64,000 nt of DNA from Balneolaceae bacterium (GTDB lineage Bacteria > Bacteroidota > Rhodothermia > Balneolales > Balneolaceae): contig JAEPQE010000004.1 of the NCBI GenBank assembly GCA_017640665.1, positions 248,001-312,000 on the forward strand. Direction: 5' to 3'. The notes under the pieces are model-generated. The model made no database searches. It was not told the origin of the DNA and saw nothing but the letters and a program-made list of their open reading frames with translations. Positions 1-9,077 of the stretch are shown in pieces. Made by a program: the position numbers and the translations under genes. The number at the start of each line of letters is the position of its first letter. Position 1 is the stretch's first letter.

Positions 1-632
1 ACCACAGTTCCGGTTTCATTTCTGGCTACCTGAACGGCTAATTCCTTTGTGAAAGGGACAAAAGCTTCAGCCAAAATATCATGCCCTTTTATGCCACCAA
101 GTTTATCAAAGCCTTCCTTTGCTGTTTCTAAATCTTTAGCAATAGCATTTCCATAGCCGTCATATCCCCCTTTGGATGATTTAAGCATGAAGGGCCAGCC
201 GTATTCATCACCAAAAGTAATCAGGTCTTCTTCAGATTTAACCAGCTTATAAGGTGTAACCGGAATTCCGGCTGCTTCGAAAGTTTCTTTTTCGATGAGC
301 TTATTTTCAATCAAGGCAAAACTTGCCGGAGATGGAAAAATGGGAGTCCCACTTTGTTCCTGAACTTGCTTTAGCAAATCGGAGCTTATAAATTCGTTTT
401 CAAGTGTAACTACATCACAGGTTTTAGCAAACGCGACCATGTCATCTACTGAGTCAAATGATCCGGAATACGAAAAAGGAGTCATAAACTGAACAGGCTC
501 ATCTTCTGGACGGTCTGAAAAAACGGCAACCTGAATGCCAAAACGAAAAGCCTGCAGAGCGCTCATTCTTGCGAGTTGTCCGGCGCCAAGAAAGCCGAGT
601 TTAGTTGTTGCATGGATTAAAGTGCGAGGCAT
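1..632 (-). CDS. purK: 5-(carboxyamino)imidazole ribonucleotide synthase, C-terminal part cut off by window edge
   Basis: ATP-dependent carboxylation of aminoimidazole ribonucleotide, an early step of de novo purine synthesis in the cytoplasm. The frame opens at the ATG on the minus strand at 630-632 and runs off the left edge, so about 210 residues are visible. The N-terminus shows the pre-ATP-grasp fold signature GFLGAGQLARM, followed by the family pattern SFDSVDDM, VTLENEFI and an ATP-grasp entry region with ENKLIEKETFEAAGIPVTPY. The order and spacing fit PurK well. No strong ribosome binding site is visible, only an A-rich stretch. It is divergent from prfA, with a perfect inverted repeat in between. 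The stop codon lies outside the window, so completeness cannot be judged. Confidence 0.9.
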   Translation of the reverse strand, partial: MPRTLIHATTKLGFLGAGQLARMSALQAFRFGIQVAVFSDRPEDEPVQFMTPFSYSGSFDSVDDMVAFAKTCDVVTLENEFISSDLLKQVQEQSGTPIFPSPASFALIENKLIEKETFEAAGIPVTPYKLVKSEEDLITFGDEYGWPFMLKSSKGGYDGYGNAIAKDLETAKEGFDKLGGIKGHDILAEAFVPFTKELAVQVARNETGTV

Positions 633-670
633 TGAATTTTTTTCTTTTAAAATACGAATATGAAATTAGG

Positions 671-718
671 AATTACGAATAAGGATTTTCTTCTTTAAAA
701 AAATCCTTATTCGTAATT
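671..718. repeat. Perfect 19-bp inverted repeat between divergent genes
   Basis: Arms at 671-689 and 700-718 are exact reverse complements, separated by a 10-base spacer. The arms are built on the word AATTACGAATAAGGATTTT. It lies between the starts of purK (leftward) and prfA (rightward), so it is not placed as a transcription terminator for either gene. It could be a dispersed palindromic repeat, an operator or an RNA hairpin in a leader. Confidence 0.8.
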
Positions 719-774
719 TTATATTCTTAATTTAGAGGTTCATCCGTTTAGAAAGATTCAGCACAAGGTCATCC

Positions 775-1851
775 ATGGACATCGAAGAAAAGTTAAAACA
801 GATTAAATCACGTTTTCAGGAAGTAAATACCGCGATGAGCGATCCTTCCGTATTCGATGATCCCGATAAATATACACAGCTTACAAAAGAACGTAGCGAT
901 CTGGAAGAACTGGTTCAGGATTACGACACCTGGTCGGATTTAAAAAAAAGATTGGAAGGTAACAAGGAGTTGATCGAAGCTAACGAAGATGCTGAAATCA
1001 CCGAAATGGCTCGTGATGAGAATAAAGAGATTGTGGTTGAGCTGGAGGAACTGGAAGAAGAAATTAAAATGAAACTGGTTCCTAAAGATCCAGAAGATTC
1101 AAAAAATGCAATTGTGGAAGTTCGTGCCGGAACAGGTGGTGATGAAGCCGCTATATTTGCCGGGGATTTGTTTGATATGTACAATCGGTATGCGTCAAGT
1201 CAAGGTTGGAAGATGAGCTTGATGAGCATCAATGAATCTGAGAAAGGGGGATACAAAGAAATCGTCTTTTCTCTGGAAGGTGACGAAGTATTCGGGAAAA
1301 TGAAGTACGAGTCCGGTGTACATCGTGTTCAAAGAGTGCCTGCAACCGAAAGTCAGGGACGGGTTCATACCTCAGCAGCAACTGTGGCTGTACTCCCCGA
1401 AGTGGAAGATGTAGACATTGATATCAACACCAGTGATTTACGAATAGATACCTTTCGGGCAAGTGGAGCGGGGGGGCAGCACGTAAACAAAACTGATTCC
1501 GCGATTCGAATCACTCACGAACCCACAGGCATTGTTGTGGAGTGCCAGGAAGAAAGGTCACAGCATCAGAATAAAGAGAAAGCGATGACTATGCTTCGGG
1601 CAAAGATGTACGACATTGAGCTCGAACAAAAGCAGAAAGAGAGGGCAGCCGAAAGAAAAAGTCAGGTTTCAACGGGAGACCGGTCTGCTAAAATCCGGAC
1701 CTATAATTTCCCCCAGGGACGATGTACCGATCATCGCATCAACTTAACGCTTTACAATCTGGATGCCATTATGAAAGGGGATATTGGCGAAGTAATTAAA
1801 GCCCTTCGTGTGCAGGATAACCTGGAAAAAATGCAGGAATTGGCAGAATAA
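775..1851 (+). CDS. prfA: Peptide chain release factor 1
   Basis: Recognises UAA and UAG stop codons in the ribosomal A site and triggers hydrolysis of peptidyl-tRNA. At 358 residues it has the usual RF1 length. The tripeptide anticodon PAT is at residues 189-191 within RVPATESQGR, which marks RF1 rather than RF2. The catalytic GGQ is at residues 233-235 in GAGGQHVNK. The N-terminal 100 residues are acidic and helical as in the family. The start at 775 has a modest AAGG about eight bases upstream. The next gene begins 27 bases after the stop and is much more AT-rich. RF1 is normally followed by or paired with the PrmC methyltransferase gene in many genomes; that gene is not next to it here. 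Confidence 0.97.
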   Translation: MDIEEKLKQIKSRFQEVNTAMSDPSVFDDPDKYTQLTKERSDLEELVQDYDTWSDLKKRLEGNKELIEANEDAEITEMARDENKEIVVELEELEEEIKMKLVPKDPEDSKNAIVEVRAGTGGDEAAIFAGDLFDMYNRYASSQGWKMSLMSINESEKGGYKEIVFSLEGDEVFGKMKYESGVHRVQRVPATESQGRVHTSAATVAVLPEVEDVDIDINTSDLRIDTFRASGAGGQHVNKTDSAIRITHEPTGIVVECQEERSQHQNKEKAMTMLRAKMYDIELEQKQKERAAERKSQVSTGDRSAKIRTYNFPQGRCTDHRINLTLYNLDAIMKGDIGEVIKALRVQDNLEKMQELAE

Positions 1852-1878
1852 AACTATTACACTTATAAAACTAAGAAG

Positions 1879-2439
1879 ATGAATAAGCTACTAATAATTA
1901 TTTCTTTAACCTTTTTATTTGGTTGCGCACCAAAAGTTTATAACTCAGTTACTTCAAATAAAGTAGAAGGTTATGATTTTAAATCTGATAAGATATTTGT
2001 CCTGATTTATGAAGATGAAAAAAGTTCAAAAATTATTAGAGAAATTGGTAACTCAGTTGTAAAATCGCTGGACTCTGTAGAAGTAGAAAATACACTTCTT
2101 GTAAAAGAGGTAGATGGGCTTTCCTTTGAATCTCAGTTTCCAGCAAAGGAAGTGCAAGAATATAAACCAGATACAATCCTAATTTTAGGGTTAAATGAAG
2201 GCTCTTTTACTGGTACAACAGTTCATGCATATAAAATGTTTGCAACTTTAGTTGATCCAATAGAAGGGAGAGTAGTCTGGAAAGCTGAGTTAAGTAGAGG
2301 TTATAGTAAAGATGGTTCAGTAGTAGGTTTTAACCAACACATGGAAAATAAGCTTGGAAACTTAAGTGCAAATCTTGTAAAGCAAATGAATAAAGACGAG
2401 CTTCTTGATGCAAATTTTCAGAATTTGATTTATTACTAA
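1879..2439 (+). CDS. Putative lipoprotein of unknown function
   Basis: A 186-residue exported protein I do not recognise. The N-terminus is a lipoprotein signal: MNKLL, a hydrophobic run, then the lipobox LFGC with the acylated cysteine near residue 16. The mature part has no clear domain; it contains a stretch (ILILGLNEGSF, TTVHAYKMFATLVDP) that looks like a compact alpha/beta fold. The base composition is clearly more AT-rich than the flanking housekeeping genes, which may mean recent acquisition or weak constraint. It lies 27 bases after prfA, so it may be co-transcribed, and ends at a strong bidirectional terminator. Likely anchored in a membrane facing the periplasm; the role is unknown. 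Confidence 0.7.
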   Translation: MNKLLIIISLTFLFGCAPKVYNSVTSNKVEGYDFKSDKIFVLIYEDEKSSKIIREIGNSVVKSLDSVEVENTLLVKEVDGLSFESQFPAKEVQEYKPDTILILGLNEGSFTGTTVHAYKMFATLVDPIEGRVVWKAELSRGYSKDGSVVGFNQHMENKLGNLSANLVKQMNKDELLDANFQNLIYY

Positions 2440-2445
2440 TATTAA

Positions 2446-2477
2446 AAAAGCCTGTGTCATTTCTGACACAGGCTTTT
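2446..2477. terminator. Bidirectional intrinsic terminator
   Basis: Perfect 14-bp stem: AAAAGCCTGTGTCA at 2446-2459 pairs with TGACACAGGCTTTT at 2464-2477, with a 4-base loop. A-rich and T-rich flanks make it work in both directions. It sits between the convergent ends of the lipoprotein gene and pckA. Confidence 0.92.
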
Positions 2478-2496
2478 ATTCACTCACTCCAATCAA

Positions 2497-4107
2497 CTAA
2501 GAAAGGACTCTTGGTGCTGCGCTTAAGATTTCAGCGCTGCAATTATCTTTAAACTGCTCAAAATTATCGATGAACATTTGGGCTAATTGTTTAGCCTTTT
2601 TGTCATACTCATGAGCATCTTCCCAAGTATAGCGTGGAATCAAGAGTTTTGAAGGAACGTCTTCTACCTTAATAGGAACCTGGAATCCAAAAATAGGATC
2701 TTTAACGTATTCCACTTCTTCCAATCCGCCATCAATAGCTTCTGAGAGCATTTTACGGGTGAATTTAAGTTTCATACGTTCTCCAACCCCAGATGGTCCG
2801 CCAGTCCAGCCGGTATTAACCAACCATACTTTTGACCCATGTTTTCTGATTTTTTCAGCTAATAATTCTGCATATACCGATGGATGTAGTGGCATAAACG
2901 GAGAGCCAAAGCAAGCAGAGAATGTAGCCTGTGGTTCAGTAACACCACGCTCAGTTCCGGCTACCTTTGCAGTGTATCCACTGATGAAGTGATACATAGC
3001 CTGTTCCGGAGTTAACCGGCTAATCGGAGGTAAAACGCCAAAAGCATCACATGTTAAAAATATGATATTTTCCGGGTGCCCACCTTTACCGGAAGCACTA
3101 GCATTAGGAATGAATTTCAAGGGATATGAGCAACGAGTATTCTGAGTTAAGCTCACATCTTTAAAGTCAGGCTCACGATTATCATCTAAGATTACGTTTT
3201 CCAAAATGGTACCTGGCATCTTGGTAGTAGCGTAAATCAGTGGCTCATTATCTTCTGTTAGATTGATGGTTTTTGCGTAACAACCTCCTTCAAAATTGAA
3301 GATACCTTCATCGCTCCATCCATGCTCATCATCCCCAATCAAAGTTTTATCCGGATCAGCTGATAACGTAGTTTTTCCTGTTCCTGAAAGACCAAAGAAA
3401 ACAGCTGTTTTACCATTTTCATCATGGTTAGCAGAACAGTGCATTGCCATTACCCCTTTCTTAGGAAGGAGGTAATTCATAATTGAAAAGATGCCTTTTT
3501 TAACTTCTCCCGAATACATGGTACCACCGATCAAGATGATTTTCTTTTCCATGTTTACGAGAATGAACGTACTGGTTCTGGTGCCATCAACTTCAGGATC
3601 AGCTTCAAAGAATGGAGCGGCCATCACAGTAAAATCAGGAATATGTACTGCTAATTCTTCGTTTGTAGGATTGATAAACATGTTATCAGTAAATAGTGCG
3701 TGATAAGCAACTTCAGAGACCACTCTTACTTTGAGTCTGTTTTCTTCATCAGCACCACAAAAAACATCTTTTACAAAAAGACGCTTACCTGACAGATATT
3801 TTTGCACTTTTTCGAATAAATTATCGAAAACCTTTTCAGTAGTTGGTTGGTTAATCGGACCCCAATCGATTTCATCCATAATCTCTGGTTGTTCAACAAC
3901 AAACTTGTCATTAGGTGAACGCCCGGTAAATTTTCCGGTATGAACAAGTAATGCGTGATCTTTGGTTAAGATAGCCTCACCATGCAGGATCGCATGTTCA
4001 TAAAGTTCAGAAGGGTTCAGGTTCCAGTATACTTCTTCATTGTTTTCGAGTCCTAGATAATCCAAGCCGATATTACTTCTTGGATGTACGTCGTAGTCAG
4101 CTTTCAT
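2497..4107 (-). CDS. pckA: ATP-dependent phosphoenolpyruvate carboxykinase
   Basis: Converts oxaloacetate and ATP to phosphoenolpyruvate, CO2 and ADP, the entry step of gluconeogenesis. Clear signatures are the P-loop GLSGTGKTTLS, the metal-binding IGDDEHGW, LIGGTMYSGE, MHCSANHDE and FTGRSPNDK. I chose the ATG at 4105-4107 (536 residues), because the family is about 530-540 residues long and the conserved N-terminus begins near DVHPRSNIGLDYLGL. The frame stays open to 4257, and another ATG at 4150-4152 would add 15 residues; the extra sequence looks non-coding. A GGAG lies just ahead of the chosen start. The gene ends at a shared terminator with the plus-strand gene. With citrate synthase elsewhere in the window it links the TCA cycle to gluconeogenesis. 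Confidence 0.96.
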   Translation of the reverse strand: MKADYDVHPRSNIGLDYLGLENNEEVYWNLNPSELYEHAILHGEAILTKDHALLVHTGKFTGRSPNDKFVVEQPEIMDEIDWGPINQPTTEKVFDNLFEKVQKYLSGKRLFVKDVFCGADEENRLKVRVVSEVAYHALFTDNMFINPTNEELAVHIPDFTVMAAPFFEADPEVDGTRTSTFILVNMEKKIILIGGTMYSGEVKKGIFSIMNYLLPKKGVMAMHCSANHDENGKTAVFFGLSGTGKTTLSADPDKTLIGDDEHGWSDEGIFNFEGGCYAKTINLTEDNEPLIYATTKMPGTILENVILDDNREPDFKDVSLTQNTRCSYPLKFIPNASASGKGGHPENIIFLTCDAFGVLPPISRLTPEQAMYHFISGYTAKVAGTERGVTEPQATFSACFGSPFMPLHPSVYAELLAEKIRKHGSKVWLVNTGWTGGPSGVGERMKLKFTRKMLSEAIDGGLEEVEYVKDPIFGFQVPIKVEDVPSKLLIPRYTWEDAHEYDKKAKQLAQMFIDNFEQFKDNCSAEILSAAPRVLS

Positions 4108-4442
4108 AGCTCCGGTTTGTATTGGGTTATAAGGTCCTTTTAAGATAAGCATCTGAGTATGGATTTTAACCTCTGTGAGTGAGATTGGTTGTGAGTTAAA
4201 CCTTTTTTGGGGCTTACGGGAAAGACATGTTTTATTTATGCTAAATCCAGAAGCCACCTAAAAATCCTTACCTTAAATGAAGATTTTATGAAAAAGAAAA
4301 GACAGGCAATTTGATTTGGAAAATTAAGAAAACTTGCTTGGATTGAATGCTTGTGCGAGGTAGATAAAATTATCTATGCGATCTGGAAAAGCGGTTCCAA
4401 TGGTAATTTTGAATCTGGAAGAATTATGAAAATATTTTGGGC

Positions 4443-4856
4443 TTATTCGCTTTTCACCCAGGTCGAATAACCGCCGTCAAGATTCTTGACATCTTTAAAT
4501 CCTAATTCCTGGGTCATTATTTTAGAAGCAGCAGAACTCCGGCGACCAGACTGGCAATACACCACGTACGTTTTAGACGTATCAAGCTTGGCAACTTCAG
4601 TTTTAAAGTCCGGACTCATAAAATCGAGTTGGAAGGCATTAGGAATATAACCCGCTTCAAATTCACGATCGGTTCGTACATCGAGAATTACCACATTCGG
4701 ATCAGTAGAGCTGTACTCAGCGTTGAATTCTGAGGTGGTGATGTCTTCATATTCAGATGAAACAGACTGAGCTTGAGTGGTTTCCTGAGTTGAAGGTTCT
4801 TTTTGAGAGCAAGAAATTGGCAAAATGAGCAGAAGTAGAAGAACTAGTTTTTTCAT
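4443..4856 (-). CDS. Rhodanese-like lipoprotein
   Basis: A single-domain rhodanese exported as a lipoprotein, about 137 residues from the ATG at 4854-4856. The frame has an earlier ATG at 4874, but the signal peptide MKKLVLLLLLILPISC with lipobox PISC starts at the second methionine. The rhodanese fold is seen as VVILDVRTDREFEAGYIPNA and the active-site loop CQSGRRSSAA, which keeps the catalytic cysteine. Family members transfer sulfane sulfur; for periplasmic versions the acceptor is often unknown. It lies 21 bases downstream of the secreted sorting-domain protein (4878-6284), so the two may be co-transcribed. Substrate cannot be inferred from context. Confidence 0.88.
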   Translation of the reverse strand: MKKLVLLLLLILPISCSQKEPSTQETTQAQSVSSEYEDITTSEFNAEYSSTDPNVVILDVRTDREFEAGYIPNAFQLDFMSPDFKTEVAKLDTSKTYVVYCQSGRRSSAASKIMTQELGFKDVKNLDGGYSTWVKSE

Positions 4857-4877
4857 AGATACGATTAGATACATTAG

Positions 4878-6284
4878 TTATTTGATCAGCGTTAACCTTT
4901 TTGTCTCAGAAAAAGCTCCCGTCTCCAAACGATAAAAGTATATTCCCGAAGAAAGGTTTGATGCATCAAAGCTAACTTCATGCACTCCGGATATTCTTCG
5001 ACCATTCACCAATACCGAAATAGTTCTTCCCAACGCATCAAAAACGGTCAGAGTTACTTCCGTTGGTTTATTCAACTTAAAAGAAATGGTTGTACTTGGA
5101 TTGAATGGGTTTGGATAGTTTTGGTAGAGTTTGGCTGAGGAAGGAATTTCTCGTGGTACTTCATTCGAAACAGGAAGTTTCTTTAAAGAAGTAACCGCTT
5201 TTGTTTCTGTATTGAGTTCAAAAAGCTCATCGGTGGTTAAGACATAAAGAATGTCAGAATTTGGCTTTTTGTAGAGGCCGGTTATTTCATTATTAAATAA
5301 ATCCATGAAAAGGTCATCTGGCTGCTCAAATGGTTCATACTTTGTGTTTACAAATAATGAGTCATTTTTTGAGTAATAAAGTGTATCCCTATAAGATGAG
5401 TATTCTGATAAATCAAGGATTTTAGCTAAGTCAAATCTCATAAAAAACTTTCCTTGCCAGTCCATCAATTTTATCAAACGAAGTTCTTCCGTGTACTTAT
5501 TTTTCAATTCAAACAGTAAATAACTGTTATTTTGGCTACCAATAACTGTTGACTCTTCAACATAGAACTCTGTTCCAAACCAATCTATTAATGTTTTTCC
5601 GTGATCTTGGGCAAAAACAAAATTTGAATCTTTTGCTCCGTAATAGGTTCCAGGGTAATCACTTATTCCTAGTATTGAAAAATCAATGAATAAAGAATCA
5701 GGAATTTCATTGAAAGAACTTATATCGTCCCAGATTGGATTTCTTGGATCATATTGAAATGACCGTCTAAGGCGAGGAGAAAATTGAGCATGTTTAACTA
5801 CTACGTCTTCAACTGGGGTTGTTACCACAAAGCTTTTTTTTACACTATCATAGAAAAAACCAAGAGGGTTTGAATATCCTAAATAAATGTCATGACCAAA
5901 TTCATTGCCAATTGTATATCCTCCATATAATCCACCAAAGATCCCACGAATTACAATTACAGAATCCGGATCATTAGTCGGGTGTAAAAAAGTGCCTACT
6001 GTTCTAAATTCGTAATCACATTTGGGTAGTATTCTTTCATAATCATTTAAATACAATTTTGACTCACCCGATTTAATACTGTAATGGTATATATTGTTGA
6101 ATTGTTGAGTCATTTGATAAGTCTGTTCGAAAACACTACAGGTTGTTTCTTTTTTCTCATACATCCTATAAAACAAATGAGTAGTCCCGGTAGAGTCTTC
6201 CATCCCTTTGAGTTCATGAAAGTACTTTTCCTGGGCGGGGAGCAAGACGGGAAAAAGAAAGATCAGGATAAGAAGCTTCTTCAT
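4878..6284 (-). CDS. Secreted protein with C-terminal (type A-like) sorting domain
   Basis: A 468-residue exported protein of unknown function. It has a Sec signal peptide (MKKLLILIFLFPVLLPAQ) and a final ~80-residue domain that starts with NYPNPFNPSTT and ends with TKRLTLIK, the pattern of type IX secretion sorting domains, which direct cargo across the outer membrane. The 370 residues between have many aromatic and acidic residues and repeated beta-type stretches, but I recognise no enzyme motif. It could be a cell-surface adhesin or beta-propeller-like protein. It is divergent from the rRNA methyltransferase gene and is followed by the rhodanese lipoprotein. Type IX machinery genes are not in this window, so use of that system is inferred from the C-terminus only. 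Confidence 0.8.
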   Translation of the reverse strand: MKKLLILIFLFPVLLPAQEKYFHELKGMEDSTGTTHLFYRMYEKKETTCSVFEQTYQMTQQFNNIYHYSIKSGESKLYLNDYERILPKCDYEFRTVGTFLHPTNDPDSVIVIRGIFGGLYGGYTIGNEFGHDIYLGYSNPLGFFYDSVKKSFVVTTPVEDVVVKHAQFSPRLRRSFQYDPRNPIWDDISSFNEIPDSLFIDFSILGISDYPGTYYGAKDSNFVFAQDHGKTLIDWFGTEFYVEESTVIGSQNNSYLLFELKNKYTEELRLIKLMDWQGKFFMRFDLAKILDLSEYSSYRDTLYYSKNDSLFVNTKYEPFEQPDDLFMDLFNNEITGLYKKPNSDILYVLTTDELFELNTETKAVTSLKKLPVSNEVPREIPSSAKLYQNYPNPFNPSTTISFKLNKPTEVTLTVFDALGRTISVLVNGRRISGVHEVSFDASNLSSGIYFYRLETGAFSETKRLTLIK

Positions 6285-6378
6285 AACAACAGACTCTTGG
6301 TTTGCTTGAACATACTAAACCGTATTCCCGAATTCATATTAACTTTCGTTCTATTCATCAAAGTTGATATTATGGAGC

Positions 6379-7551
6379 ATGAGCAGATTTCATTCTTACC
6401 TTAATTCCTCCGTCCGGATTCTTTCGGAATATAATGGGGATTCTCCATTTTCTTTGTTTATCAAGAAGTTCTTTTCCCAACATAAAAAATATGGCTCCAG
6501 AGATCGCCGACTTATTTCTGACTACTGCTATCAGTACTTCCGGATTGGTAATGCTTTTCCAGATAAAGAACTTTCAGAGCGAATTTTGATCGGGCGATTT
6601 TTATGCTCCAAAGAATCTAATCGTATGCTGGAAGTTCACAGGCAGGAGTGGGATGAAGTAGTTGAGTTAAGTTTAAAAGAAAAACTGGGAGTGCTGCAAA
6701 CAGATTTTAAAGAAGTATTTTCAAGTCTATTCTCCTGGAGAGAGGAACTCAGTATGGACATCGATTTTGATGCATTTGCTTCTTCTCATTTTGTACAACC
6801 AGATGTTTTTTTAAGAATCCGTTCCAATCAAAAAGAAAAAGTAAAGCGGACGCTGAATGAGGTGGAGATTCCATTTAAAGAAATAACTAGCTCTACTTTT
6901 TCTGTAGAGGCTAACTCTAAAGTGGACCGTGCTCTTCAAATTGACTCAGATGTTGTAGTACAGGACTTGAGTTCTCAGCGTGTAGGAGATTTCCTTTCTA
7001 AATTATTAAAAGAAGATACTCCGAAAGTATGGGATTGCTGTGCCGGGAGTGGAGGGAAGTCCATAATGGCATACGATATCAATCCAAAGATTCGGTTAAC
7101 GGTTTCTGATGTGCGAGAGAATATTCTTATTAATCTGAAAAAGAGATTCGATGCAGCTGGAATCAAAAGTTATAAGAGTTTTCAGCTTGATTTGGGTAAC
7201 GGTCAATCTGTTCTGGATTCACCTTTTGATGTGATCATTGCTGATGTACCATGTACCGGAAGTGGAACCTGGGGGCGGACTCCTGAACAATTAACCTATT
7301 TCGAAGCTTCAAAAATTCAGGAATATGCCGATCTGCAAAGAACAATAGTTTCGAACGCGATTCCTCTTCTCAAACCGGGAGGCTTTTTAGTGTATATTAC
7401 CTGCTCGGTCTTCAAAAAAGAAAACGAAAACAATGTAGAGTATTTGATCGATGAATTTGATCTGGAAGAAGTAGATGGTGGTTTGCTAAAAGGTTACGAT
7501 CAAAAAGCAGACTCAATGTTTGTTTCGGTGTTGAAAAGAGCTTGCAACTAA
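6379..7551 (+). CDS. RsmB-type 16S rRNA (cytosine-C5) methyltransferase
   Basis: SAM-dependent RNA cytosine-C5 methyltransferase of the NOL1/NOP2/Sun group. Motif I is DCCAGSGGKS (SAM binding). Motif IV is DVPCTGSGTWGR, with the Pro-Cys pair. Motif VI is YITCSVFKKENE, with the catalytic cysteine. A substrate-binding N-terminal half of about 200 residues contains RDRRLISDYCYQYFR, like the NusB-type RNA-binding region of RsmB, though shortened: the protein is about 390 residues against about 430 for E. coli RsmB. The start is uncertain: ATG at 6379, or TTG at 6364 five codons earlier. The likely target is 16S rRNA, by family knowledge. It is followed by gatB after 66 bases. Confidence 0.88.
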   Translation: MSRFHSYLNSSVRILSEYNGDSPFSLFIKKFFSQHKKYGSRDRRLISDYCYQYFRIGNAFPDKELSERILIGRFLCSKESNRMLEVHRQEWDEVVELSLKEKLGVLQTDFKEVFSSLFSWREELSMDIDFDAFASSHFVQPDVFLRIRSNQKEKVKRTLNEVEIPFKEITSSTFSVEANSKVDRALQIDSDVVVQDLSSQRVGDFLSKLLKEDTPKVWDCCAGSGGKSIMAYDINPKIRLTVSDVRENILINLKKRFDAAGIKSYKSFQLDLGNGQSVLDSPFDVIIADVPCTGSGTWGRTPEQLTYFEASKIQEYADLQRTIVSNAIPLLKPGGFLVYITCSVFKKENENNVEYLIDEFDLEEVDGGLLKGYDQKADSMFVSVLKRACN

Positions 7552-7617
7552 AATACTATCTCACCCTCAACTTTAATATCTTTGTGGTCTTTAATTTACG
7601 ACAGAAACATTTACTGA

Positions 7618-9066
7618 ATGAGCACGATTGCGCACGAACGTTTTGAGGCCGTTATTGGTCTCGAAGTCCACGCCCAGCTATTAACAAAGAGTAAGGCTTT
7701 TGCCCCGGTGGCTGCCATTTATGGTGAGGCACCTAACACTCAGGTTACCCCACTTTGCCTGGGGCATCCGGGAACTCTTCCCGTAGTAAACGAAAACCTG
7801 GTTCGATACATCATTAAGATGGGACTGGCAACGAATTGTGGGATTGCTCCGAAATCTATTTTTGCACGGAAAAATTACTTCTACCCTGATTTACCGAAAG
7901 GGTATCAGATTTCTCAATTCGATACACCGATCTGTCATGATGGTTATGTAGACATCGAACTGGAAGATTACGACAAACGCATCGGTGTCACACGAATTCA
8001 CATGGAAGAAGATGCCGGGAAGTCGATTCACGATCAGGATCCTTACAATACGCTGGTAGATCTGAATCGCGCAGGTACTCCTTTGATTGAAATTGTTTCG
8101 GAACCTGATTTACGAACTCCACAGGAAGCCTATGCATACCTCACCAAAATCAAACAAATTGTGCAATATCTGGAGATTTGTGATGGTAACATGGAAGAAG
8201 GAAGTCTTCGTTGTGATGCGAACGTTTCCGTTCGTCCTCGTGGGCGGGAAAAGTTCGGGACTAGAACTGAACTCAAGAATATGAACTCCTTCCGCAACGT
8301 AGAAAAGGCGATTGAGTATGAAATCTATCGTCAGATTGAACTTATTGAAGGGGGTGGAGAGGTAGTTCAGCAAACACGACTTTGGGACACATCCAAAATG
8401 CAATCCCGCCCAATGCGATCTAAAGAAGAGGCGCACGATTACCGTTATTTCCCTGAACCGGATTTACCGCCCATTATCGTGACTTCGGAGATGCTTGTGG
8501 AGATAAAAGCAGAGTTACCGGAACTGGCTGACGTTCGCCAAAAGCGGTTTGTGAAAGAATATGGAATGAGCGAAGTAGATGCGATTACGATTACTGAAAG
8601 TCGCTATCTGGCAGATTATTTCGAATCAGTCGCTGAATATTCAGGTAATGCGAAAGCGGCTTCTAATATGGTTTTGAGTGAAGTGCTTCGAGTACTGAAT
8701 GAGCAGAGTATCGATATCGGGGAATTTTCCATCACTCCGCAAAAAATATCGGAGCTCATCAAGCTGAAAGAAGCGGATAAGATCAACTCTTCAGCTATGC
8801 AGACTATTTTTAATGAAATGCTGAACTCAGAAAAAACACCAGAAGAGTTGGCAAAAGAAATGAATCTGATTCAGGTTTCTGACAGTGGTTTTTTGGAAGA
8901 ATTGGTAGATGAAATCATCGCGGGTAATCCGGATGAAGTTCAGCGCTATAAAGATGGTAAAAAACAATTAATGGGCTTTTTTGTCGGTCAGGCAATGAAA
9001 GCATCAAAAGGAAAAGCTAATCCAAAAATGGTTACCCAAATGGTTTCCAAAAAACTGGAAGGGTAG
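7618..9066 (+). CDS. gatB: Aspartyl/glutamyl-tRNA amidotransferase subunit B
   Basis: The ATP-using kinase and tRNA-binding subunit of the GatCAB complex, which converts mischarged Glu-tRNA(Gln) or Asp-tRNA(Asn) to the amide. At 482 residues it has the normal length. Signatures are EAVIGLEVHAQLLTKSKAF, LCLGHPGTLPVVN, KNYFYPDLPKGYQISQ and HMEEDAGKS, with the C-terminal YqeY-like helical tail ending KANPKMVTQMV. Its presence suggests indirect charging of Gln and/or Asn tRNA in this organism. gatA and gatC are not next to it. It starts 66 bases after the methyltransferase gene, and a TANNTTTG-like element (TATCTTTG, 7577-7584) precedes it, resembling the -7 element of Bacteroidota promoters, but I found no matching -33 element at the expected distance. 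Confidence 0.97.
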   Translation: MSTIAHERFEAVIGLEVHAQLLTKSKAFAPVAAIYGEAPNTQVTPLCLGHPGTLPVVNENLVRYIIKMGLATNCGIAPKSIFARKNYFYPDLPKGYQISQFDTPICHDGYVDIELEDYDKRIGVTRIHMEEDAGKSIHDQDPYNTLVDLNRAGTPLIEIVSEPDLRTPQEAYAYLTKIKQIVQYLEICDGNMEEGSLRCDANVSVRPRGREKFGTRTELKNMNSFRNVEKAIEYEIYRQIELIEGGGEVVQQTRLWDTSKMQSRPMRSKEEAHDYRYFPEPDLPPIIVTSEMLVEIKAELPELADVRQKRFVKEYGMSEVDAITITESRYLADYFESVAEYSGNAKAASNMVLSEVLRVLNEQSIDIGEFSITPQKISELIKLKEADKINSSAMQTIFNEMLNSEKTPEELAKEMNLIQVSDSGFLEELVDEIIAGNPDEVQRYKDGKKQLMGFFVGQAMKASKGKANPKMVTQMVSKKLEG

Positions 9067-9077
9067 TAAAAGAAAAT

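Noticed and set aside
4108-4257. Longer N-terminus of pckA
   Set aside because: The extra 50 residues do not match the family, and the frame is probably open by chance.
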